NCBI GenBank assembly: GCA_018221165.1
Contig: JAAOYD010000089.1
Location: forward strand, 1-5,229
From: Candidatus Woesearchaeota archaeon
GTDB taxonomy: Archaea > Nanobdellota > Nanobdellia > Woesearchaeales > UBA525
DNA length: 5,229 nucleotides
Direction: 5' to 3'
Shown here: positions 1 to 5,229 of the stretch, in pieces
How positions within the stretch are numbered: the stretch's first letter is position 1
How the letters are laid out: every line of letters starts with the position of its first letter
The notes under the pieces: generated by a model
Seen by the model: only the letters and a program-made list of their open reading frames with translations
Database searches by the model: none
Told to the model about the DNA's origin: nothing
Translations under genes and position numbers: made by a program

Positions 1-45
1 ATGAGGGAGAAGATAGAGTGGAAACTTATCTGAAGTTGACCGCGC

Positions 46-558
46 TTACGACTCATAGGTGAGCACCACCGTCCGTCCTTTTCCTTCCATTCCTAAGCGG
101 AAGCGGCCGCTGGTCGCATTGATGCAAAACACGTCATTGGCGACGCTGATGCGCGTGCTGAAAAGTTGGAGCGGCTCGACATGATCATCATAGACAAGGA
201 AGACGTTATTGGGTGTCGGTGCGCGTACCTCTCCTTGAATCGCGTTGATGCGATAGGTAAATCCTGAATTGCCAGGGTAGAGTCCATCCGCCGCTTCGCC
301 GAACACATCCGCATCGATGAAACAAATCATCTCCGAGTCGCAGGGCACCAAATATGTTGGTTCGTGATAGCTACCATAGCTCGCGTAGCGCTTGAAGTCT
401 GATTCGAGCGCGTTCTTGAGATCAAGTTTCTCGACGCTGCAGCTCTGTCCGAGTATCTGGCTGATGAACTTGTAGCCCATGAGGAGAACGACGCCCGCTA
501 TCAGCATCATGAGGATGAAGCTAAAGACGTGCTGGAACTGTCCACGTCTACTTCGCAT
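46..558 (-). CDS. Small pilin-like membrane protein with class III-type leader
   Basis: 170 residues from the ATG at 558, ending in TAA. The leader MRSRRG followed by Gln7 and a hydrophobic helix (about residues 11-33) resembles archaeal type IV prepilin signals, which are cut after Gly by a prepilin peptidase. The usual Glu at +5 of the mature protein is absent (Val here). The outer part has Cys40, Cys73, Cys79 and Cys145, and the segment 'YGSYHEPTYLVPCDSEMICF', which I recall from small DPANN membrane proteins of unknown function. An upstream in-frame ATG at 591 would give 181 residues (extra MTRKTRKRERR). I prefer 558 because GAGG lies 9 nt before it, the same spacing as for the upstream gene, while nothing SD-like precedes 591. 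It overlaps the preceding gene by 11 nt, so coupled translation is likely. It could be a pseudopilin, a minor pilin or just an anchored surface protein. Confidence 0.78.
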   Translation of the reverse strand: MRSRRGQFQHVFSFILMMLIAGVVLLMGYKFISQILGQSCSVEKLDLKNALESDFKRYASYGSYHEPTYLVPCDSEMICFIDADVFGEAADGLYPGNSGFTYRINAIQGEVRAPTPNNVFLVYDDHVEPLQLFSTRISVANDVFCINATSGRFRLGMEGKGRTVVLTYES

Positions 559-3556
559 CCTTCTTTCCCTCTTTCTTGTCTTTCTCGTCATCTATGACTT
601 CATCAAGTTCTTTGAACGTGTTGTCTTTGCCTTTCTTACCGACGATGTCATCAAGTTCGTCAAAACTATCTGTCTTCTTGATGGGCTCTTTAGTGGGCTG
701 TGCTTTCTTCGTGAACTTCTTTTCCTTCTTGCCCAGGTCGCGCACATCCACAAAGTCCTCGCTTTCTCCTTCGTCCAACTTCTTGCCTTGTGGTTTCTTG
801 TCGCCGGTTGCTACTTCGGAGGATTCCTCAGTTGGAGCTTCTTCGTCGCCGAAGGCGTCCGCCAAACCCGTGCGTTTCTTAGATTTCTCCGCGAGGCGTT
901 GCTTACCAAGCGCTTTTCGTTTCTTGATAGCTTCGAGCTGTTGTTGACGTTGCTTCTGAAGCGCGATGCGCTGCGCAGGGGTCATCTCCTGGGGTCGCTG
1001 GCGATAGGTTGATTGGGATGCGGCAACTGCTTGTTGTCGTTCACTTTCGCGTTCTTCGTGAAGCATGTAGAGCCAATAACCAGCACCGGCCATGATGAGG
1101 AGGCCAAGGATGATGAGGATAATGCCAAGGAGTGAGGCCTTATCGTCTTCATTAACAGTGTTGCATTCACCATAGATGTCGCATTCTTCGCCGAAGGCGC
1201 AGTCCGCGTCACTTTCACACTTAGTCGCTGGCGGCGTCTTGCAATAGGTGTTCTCACAGATTTTACCAAAGTCGCAATCAGTGTCAGAGGTGCATTCAAC
1301 TTCCGGCTTTGGTTTCTCGCCACATTGGCCTGCAGCGTCGCAGTAACTGCTCTGACAGTCACCTGTTGATTTGCAGGTTTGGCCGTCACTACAGGTCGGG
1401 CAGTCGGCGCCACCACAATCAATGTCTGATTCGTAGCCGTTCTTAATGGCGTCGGTGCAGGTGCCTTTCTCTTCACAGGTGTTACCTTCACCACAGTAAT
1501 CTGTTGCGCAGTCGGTGCCGACCACGCATTTCTCATCCACTTCGCAAGCGTCGCATTGACCGCCGCAATCGATGTCCGTCTCTAAACCTGCGTCGAGCAC
1601 GCCATTGTCGCAGTGCTCCTCGGCTGTTGGGATATCCTCATCGACTTCGATAACTCTGAATCCCGTGTCCTCGTTGTCGTTGAGATCAAAGACTTTGTAA
1701 CACAAACTTCCTTCCTCAAAAAACGTGAGGGTTCTGTTGAGCGTTTCTGTCTTGGCGTAGCTGCACATATCAGGGGTTTCGTTCACACCGAGACGGTCGT
1801 ACTTGAACGTGTCTGCACATCCACTCTCATCGTCCTCGCATTTCACTAAGACTGTGGTGCCAGTGTCACTCTCGTTTATCTCAAGCCAGGCTGTCGGGTT
1901 CTCATGGTCGCAGAGTTTGTCTCCGGGTTCCATCATGAGCGTGCTTCCTGTCAGTTCAGACGCCTTGTTACCGGCCAGGTCAACGGGCCAGATGTGCCAG
2001 TGATAGGTTTCGTTTGTTTCAGTCGCAATGGAGGAAAGGAGTTCAGTGGTGTCGCCGCCTTGGTCATGGCCTTCTTCGAGGACGATGTTGCCAGTGGCGT
2101 AGGTGATGTTGAATTTGTAACCGTCGAAGTTTGTATCTGGAAGGTCGTACTTGCTCAGGTTGAGTTCGACATACAATGGGTCTTCGCAAAGGTGTTCGGG
2201 TACCCATAATCCGGGAGTAGGTGGTGGTGTTCGGTCGACGGTAATCTCAAAGGTTTCATCGACGAGGATGCCGCCGCCGATGTTGCATTCGACGCTGTAT
2301 TCGTAGTCACCATCGACGATGCCGCCCAAGTCCGCGCTCCACACAACGTTGTTATCGTCAGCCGTGAGGCTCAACGCGGTGCCGTCAGTAAAGACGCAGG
2401 GATCACTTCGCACAGGGAAGCTTTCTCGCACTGCTTTGACGCCGAAGACTGGACTGATTTCTCGTGTGTATCGTCCTGGGGTTTCCATGGCGAGACTGGG
2501 TTCAATAGTTGGGTCAATGATGATTGATACTTCTTCACTGCTTGACAAGCCAGCACGGTTCGTACAGGTGATGTTAAAGTCGAGCTCAGTGCGTTCCTCA
2601 TAGGAAGTGAAGAGTATGAGATCTATCCAGGGGAAGTATTCGTAGGCGCCCGCATCACCGCTGTTCAGGATGACGTCGTAGTGGCCCATGCTCGTCGCGA
2701 TGAGACCATTACCAACCGCTTCACAGTACATTTTCTGGCTCGGGGTGGCAGTGATGGTGATGTTGGTGCGGAGGTTGTTCGGGTCGACGAGAAGTGGCGG
2801 GTCAAGTTCTGACGTGAAGCTTGGCGCTGTATCTTCGTAGCCCAGGGTGAACCATTTCAGGACTTCAGGGTTCTCATCATCCTCAGTCTTACAGTAAACG
2901 CTGACGATGCCATATTCTTTACTCGTCAACCCTGTGATGCGATGAGTGTGAAGAAGGGCGTCAGGGAAGGTTCCTGTTTCCTGAAAATCACCCATGTAGG
3001 TATGGTTTGTGGTGTGGCTGAGACTGTATTTGCACGCCGCCGGCTTAGTTGTGGTAAACTCGGCAGCGAAGGGTCCGGTTGCTGCGAAGCCTGTCTGGAG
3101 CACTGCTACTCCTGATGGACTGTTGCCGCTGGGCGTGGCGAGAAGCTTGTTGATGCTGCCGTTGAGGTTGACATCAACGGAAAAAGTTGGCCGGTCATAT
3201 TCGAACGGAACAACATCCGCGGTGAGTGCTGCGTAGGGTGGCTTTCCTGAGGACTTGGCGACCTCGAGCTTGTAGTCTCCTTCAGGGATGAGGCCTGTGG
3301 TGAGTGTGAAAGTGTCGTTCGTTCCTGTGGGTGATGTTTGCGGGTCGTAGTCTGGAACGAGAAGACCGTCAGCGGTGAAGAGGATTGCGCTATCAATGGT
3401 GACGGGTGCGCTGTAGATGAGCATGACCGTTCCTGGAGCGTCATGCAACACGCCAGGGTCAAGGTTGGTTATGTAGTCGCCAGCGTATATGCTGGGAAGA
3501 AGCAGTATGCTGAGGAGCGCGAAGAGGGAGAGTGTGGTGAACATACCTCTTTTCAT
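548..3556 (-). CDS. Single-pass surface protein: Ig/FN3-like ectodomain, Cys-repeat stalk, charged cytoplasmic tail
   Basis: 1002 residues. The start at 3556 is chosen because it gives a clean signal peptide (residues 1-25, ending SIYA before GD) and has GAGG 9 nt upstream; the frame runs on to 3724, but that stretch is unlike protein and overlaps the upstream gene. Residues 30-640 form about six beta-sandwich-like segments (roughly 30-125, 126-240, 241-350, 351-440, 441-545 and 551-640). The second carries a 'CKYSL...H.I.GL...VYC' pattern common in prokaryotic surface proteins, and the fifth carries 'TPPPTP...VDLAGN', FN3-like. Eleven N-X-S/T sequons (N80 to N607) fit archaeal N-glycosylation. 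Residues 649-799 hold 24 cysteines in two tandem repeat types. A transmembrane helix spans about 807-831. The 171-residue cytoplasmic tail is Gln/Arg/Lys-rich, then mixed-charge. The layout resembles a receptor, scaffold or anchored adhesin. The function is unknown. Its end overlaps the next gene by 11 nt. Confidence 0.9.
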   Translation of the reverse strand: MKRGMFTTLSLFALLSILLLPSIYAGDYITNLDPGVLHDAPGTVMLIYSAPVTIDSAILFTADGLLVPDYDPQTSPTGTNDTFTLTTGLIPEGDYKLEVAKSSGKPPYAALTADVVPFEYDRPTFSVDVNLNGSINKLLATPSGNSPSGVAVLQTGFAATGPFAAEFTTTKPAACKYSLSHTTNHTYMGDFQETGTFPDALLHTHRITGLTSKEYGIVSVYCKTEDDENPEVLKWFTLGYEDTAPSFTSELDPPLLVDPNNLRTNITITATPSQKMYCEAVGNGLIATSMGHYDVILNSGDAGAYEYFPWIDLILFTSYEERTELDFNITCTNRAGLSSSEEVSIIIDPTIEPSLAMETPGRYTREISPVFGVKAVRESFPVRSDPCVFTDGTALSLTADDNNVVWSADLGGIVDGDYEYSVECNIGGGILVDETFEITVDRTPPPTPGLWVPEHLCEDPLYVELNLSKYDLPDTNFDGYKFNITYATGNIVLEEGHDQGGDTTELLSSIATETNETYHWHIWPVDLAGNKASELTGSTLMMEPGDKLCDHENPTAWLEINESDTGTTVLVKCEDDESGCADTFKYDRLGVNETPDMCSYAKTETLNRTLTFFEEGSLCYKVFDLNDNEDTGFRVIEVDEDIPTAEEHCDNGVLDAGLETDIDCGGQCDACEVDEKCVVGTDCATDYCGEGNTCEEKGTCTDAIKNGYESDIDCGGADCPTCSDGQTCKSTGDCQSSYCDAAGQCGEKPKPEVECTSDTDCDFGKICENTYCKTPPATKCESDADCAFGEECDIYGECNTVNEDDKASLLGIILIILGLLIMAGAGYWLYMLHEERESERQQAVAASQSTYRQRPQEMTPAQRIALQKQRQQQLEAIKKRKALGKQRLAEKSKKRTGLADAFGDEEAPTEESSEVATGDKKPQGKKLDEGESEDFVDVRDLGKKEKKFTKKAQPTKEPIKKTDSFDELDDIVGKKGKDNTFKELDEVIDDEKDKKEGKKDAK
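551..1138 (-). other. Transmembrane helix and 171-residue charged cytoplasmic tail of the surface protein
   Basis: The membrane helix is residues 807-831 (1064-1138), ending 'AGYWLY'. After it come a Gln/Arg-rich stretch that may form a helix or coiled coil (about 835-895, including 'LQKQRQQQLEAIKKRKAL'), an acidic patch (903-915), and a Lys/Asp/Glu-rich end with about 31 lysines in the whole tail. Two short motifs stand out, 'FDELDDIV' (965-972) and 'FKELDEVI' (981-988). Basic residues and the lack of cysteines fit a cytoplasmic location. Most of the tail is likely disordered, and the two motifs may dock a partner. Confidence 0.7.
567..571 (-). promoter_or_regulatory. Shine-Dalgarno GAGGG for the pilin-like gene
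   Basis: The minus strand reads GAGGG inside the Lys-Glu-Gly-Lys-Lys codons at the end of the preceding gene. GAGG (568-571) ends nine bases before the ATG at 558, the same spacing as for the gene upstream. No similar motif precedes the alternative ATG at 591, so this site decides the start. Confidence 0.5.
1160..1612 (-). repeat. Cys-rich stalk: two 51-residue and two 25/20-residue tandem repeats
   Basis: Residues 649-799 of the 1002-residue protein. The long repeat is 649-699 and 700-750; each copy has 8 cysteines and the landmarks C-x-(D/N)..(G)..(E)(T/S)DIDCGG..C..C....C.....C....C.....C. The short repeat is 755-779 and 780-799; each copy has 4 cysteines in the pattern C-x-SD-x-DC-x-FG-x2-C-x4-C. 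That gives 24 cysteines, an even number, just outside the membrane helix. A rigid disulfide stalk is the likely role. Similar 'ETDIDCGG..C..C' units occur in many archaeal and bacterial surface proteins. Confidence 0.8.
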
Positions 3557-3565
3557 GGGATGGAG

Positions 3566-3569
3566 CCTC
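3566..3569 (-). promoter_or_regulatory. Shine-Dalgarno GAGG for the 1002-residue surface protein
   Basis: The minus strand reads TGAGG, where TGA is the stop codon of the upstream gene and GAGG is an SD core. Nine bases separate GAGG from the ATG at 3556. The overlap of stop and SD suggests that ribosomes finishing the first gene reload on the second. This site supports the 3556 start over any start further upstream. Confidence 0.55.
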
Positions 3570-5229
3570 AAATGAGCAATGCTTGGAGGAGGATTGTCTC
3601 GTTGGTGTCTTGAATATTGACGTCGATACTCTTGACTGGTTCGAGGTTGCCAGCCGGGTCGACAGAGTAGTATTTGATTGTGTAGGCTTGGGCGCCGATA
3701 GTTGTCGTGACGAGACCGTTCCATGGCGTTGATGGGTAGCCGCAGTCTGTTCCGCTCGGTGCCATACAGAAGAAACTCTCGATTGTATCGGGTGGGAAGG
3801 TGTCGTCGTTCACGATTGGGCCGATGGTGGCTTTGCGGAAGAACGTGAGATCAAGGTAGCTGCCTTCAGAGAAGGGGATAGTAGTAACTGGTGGTTGGTT
3901 GTCGCGGTAGCAGTCGCTGAGCGAGTAGGGATAAAAGTCTACGTCTGGCTCTCTGCAGTCGTCGGTGATGAGTTGGCCGTCATTGACTAAGCGCGCATTC
4001 GCGTTCTTGACGCAGTAACCACCTTGGGCAGGATAGGGACCCGCATCGTTAATCCATGCGCATGTCCCAAAGCTGAACATATCAGTGCTTGCTGTGAGCG
4101 CGTGCGTACCTGCAGTGCGTTCCTCGGCAGTCCAGATGACATCGACGCTTACCGCGCGCCCGTTTTCACAGTCTGTTGGGTTGTCGTAGTAGCGGCAGGC
4201 CATCTCTTCTTTCGGCACACAGGTGTCTTGGCTCGGTTCGCCGCCTGGTCCGGTCATGTAGCTGTATTCGTTGTAGTAGCAGCGGTCGCCTTGGCCGACG
4301 ATGACTTCGCAGAGTTCCTCGTTGCAGAAGCCAAAAAGTTCTGTGCAGCGCGTGCATGGTGCTTCCGCTGTGACACTGGGGTCGGTGCAGACACCTTTCC
4401 CGATTTCTTCCAAGTCAGGAACAGGAGTCCATTCGCAGCCTGTGGCTGAGATGCCGCAGGCGTCGTAGCCGCTGCCTTTCTCGCAGGCGTCTCGCGTGTG
4501 ATAATCGTAGCAGCTCCTAATCTCATTGCAAGGTTGATACGTATCTTCGGCAAAGCCGTCGTTATTCAACACGCAGCCAGTAATGGCTTCGCAACTATTG
4601 CTGTCGCCTGGCAACACTTTGGCTGCGTGGTCGATGAACCAGCCAAACGGACCGTTGCACAACTCGCAGTGTCCGATGGGACCGCAGGTAGGTTGTCGGT
4701 TCCTGATAAAACATGCTTGGCCAGCCGCGCATTGCTCGTCCATCATGAACTGGTTGGAGGCATTACAGTGTGCGCTTCCGGTAAACGTGCCTGTGAATCC
4801 TTGTGGAACCGGGTCGTTCTCTTCGTTGAAACAGGTGGAAAGAGTGGCTCCGCCTTCGAGGCAGTACTCGTCCATGGGCGCGACACAGTTCTGGTCTGAA
4901 CCTGTTTGGGGAATGAGGTCGCCGTCCTCGTTGACGATGGAGACTGTGTAGCAGTATTCTGTGTCAGCCTCGACAGTTGTATCTCGTGCGCTGCCGGTTC
5001 CTGGTTCGACATAGCTCACAAGCCGGCAATCGCTCCCTGCGCATCGCTCAACAAGGTAGCCTTGGATAGCGCCACAATCTGTGGGCGTCCAGGTGATGTC
5101 CACAGCTGCGCTGCCCGCTACGGGCGTGGCGATGGTGTCGCTCACCGCAGCTGCGCTGCAACCACCGCGACAATCAAGATCAAAAGTGATAGAGAGGTCC
5201 ATGTCCACGAGTTCTGTGGAGAAGTCGGC
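3568..5229 (-). CDS. Large secreted Cys-rich FN3-containing surface protein, C-terminal part (5'-truncated)
   Basis: 553 codons are visible. The frame is open to the window edge, so the N-terminus lies outside; the GTG at 5206-5208 sits inside a beta-rich segment and is not a convincing start. Numbering from the edge, residues 32-118 form an FN3 domain (core Trp47, Tyr58, Tyr92 and Tyr94). Residues 123-440 are Cys-rich and contain two copies of a module with C-x2-C, F-G-[WF], C-x8-C-E and C-[EA]-W. Residues 446-540 are a beta domain with 'IKYYSVDPAGNLEPVKS', like Ig/chitobiase C-terminal modules of surface proteins. There are 37 cysteines, which suggests many disulfides and an extracytoplasmic location. 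The protein stops at 'ETILLQALLI', too short for a membrane helix, so it is probably secreted or held by a partner. The TGA lies 11 nt before the next gene. I infer an adhesin-like or binding role. No catalytic motif is seen, and the specific function is unknown. Confidence 0.85.
   Translation of the reverse strand, partial: ADFSTELVDMDLSITFDLDCRGGCSAAAVSDTIATPVAGSAAVDITWTPTDCGAIQGYLVERCAGSDCRLVSYVEPGTGSARDTTVEADTEYCYTVSIVNEDGDLIPQTGSDQNCVAPMDEYCLEGGATLSTCFNEENDPVPQGFTGTFTGSAHCNASNQFMMDEQCAAGQACFIRNRQPTCGPIGHCELCNGPFGWFIDHAAKVLPGDSNSCEAITGCVLNNDGFAEDTYQPCNEIRSCYDYHTRDACEKGSGYDACGISATGCEWTPVPDLEEIGKGVCTDPSVTAEAPCTRCTELFGFCNEELCEVIVGQGDRCYYNEYSYMTGPGGEPSQDTCVPKEEMACRYYDNPTDCENGRAVSVDVIWTAEERTAGTHALTASTDMFSFGTCAWINDAGPYPAQGGYCVKNANARLVNDGQLITDDCREPDVDFYPYSLSDCYRDNQPPVTTIPFSEGSYLDLTFFRKATIGPIVNDDTFPPDTIESFFCMAPSGTDCGYPSTPWNGLVTTTIGAQAYTIKYYSVDPAGNLEPVKSIDVNIQDTNETILLQALLI
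4012..4356 (-). repeat. Cys module, copy 2 (protein-level repeat)
   Basis: Residues 292-406 of the visible part of the first protein. The landmarks match copy 1: C292-x2-C295, 'FGF', C302, C307, C317, C337, C345-x8-C354-E, C390-A-W, G-Y-C406. The C-x8-C spacing is identical in both copies. This copy is longer because of an insertion of about 20 residues between C354 and C390 ('AVSVDVIWTAEERTAGTHAL'), which looks like an added beta hairpin. Confidence 0.6.
4387..4668 (-). repeat. Cys module, copy 1 (protein-level repeat)
   Basis: Residues 188-281 of the visible part of the first protein. The order of landmarks is C188-x2-C191, 'FGW', C213, C219, C234, C240-x8-C249-E, C258, C265-E-W, G-V-C281. 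The same order recurs in the next module downstream. It is likely a small disulfide-stabilised domain, and I do not recognise a named family. It is a repeat of protein pattern, not of DNA sequence. Confidence 0.6.

Noticed and set aside
1..45. Transcription terminator after the pilin-like gene
   Set aside because: The minus strand after the TAA has no run of four or more T and no clear hairpin; only a loosely pyrimidine-rich stretch is present.
479..1012. Plus-strand open frame of 177 residues that looks like a hydrophobic membrane protein
   Set aside because: It is antisense to the Lys/Glu-rich tail of the minus-strand surface protein. The complement of Lys and Glu codons gives Phe, Leu and Ser codons, so the hydrophobic look is an artefact. 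No SD site or family pattern is seen.
982..1536. Minus-strand 184-residue open frame inside the Cys-rich stalk
   Set aside because: It is an alternative frame of the stalk repeats, with Thr/Ala/Arg-rich low-complexity sequence and no domain pattern. The Cys-rich frame is clearly the coding one.
3557..3724. N-terminal extension of the 1002-residue protein to an ATG at 3724
   Set aside because: The extension is Arg/His/Pro-rich, overlaps the upstream gene by 157 nt and would bury a clear signal peptide. The start at 3556 has an SD site.
4024..4449. Plus-strand open frame of 141 residues opposite the Cys modules
   Set aside because: It lies fully antisense to a well-supported domain region and shows no start signal or recognisable motif.
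5206..5208. GTG start for the first gene
   Set aside because: The same frame is open to the window edge and the surrounding residues look like a beta domain in mid-chain. No signal peptide follows the GTG.

Overview
All coding sequence lies on the minus strand, so transcription runs from high to low coordinates. Three protein genes fill positions 46-5229 almost without a gap. In transcription order they are a 5'-truncated gene for a large secreted Cys-rich protein (3568-5229), a 1002-residue single-pass surface protein (548-3556), and a small pilin-like membrane protein (46-558). The gap between the first two is 11 nt, and the second and third overlap by 11 nt, so this looks like one operon with no internal promoter. 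I see no RNA gene, CRISPR array, insertion sequence or phage gene.

The protein style points to an archaeon of the DPANN type, most like Woesearchaeota or Pacearchaeota. The reasons are beta-sandwich/FN3 segments joined to dense disulfide-type cysteine modules (including 'DIDCGG' repeats), many N-X-S/T sequons, an Arg-Gly-Gln leader before a hydrophobic helix, and 'PC....ICF'-type motifs. This is an inference from remembered family resemblance, since the window holds no phylogenetic marker. Base composition is near 50% GC by eye.

Region by region: 3568-5229 encodes the end of a protein with an FN3 domain, a duplicated Cys module and a C-terminal 'YYSVDPAGN' beta domain, and it has no C-terminal membrane anchor. 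548-3556 encodes a signal peptide, about six Ig/FN3-like segments carrying 11 sequons, a 24-Cys stalk made of two repeat types, one transmembrane helix, and an unusual 171-residue charged cytoplasmic tail ending in two FxELDxh motifs. 46-558 encodes a protein with a type IV pilin-like leader and helix and a small Cys-containing outer domain. Positions 1-45 hold no clear feature.

The three products probably act together at the cell surface: a secreted adhesin-like protein, a membrane receptor or scaffold that links the outside to the cytoplasm, and a pilin-like partner. The joint role is inferred from gene order. No enzyme motif is visible in any of them. The most interesting part is the receptor-like layout of the middle protein, with its large cytoplasmic tail.
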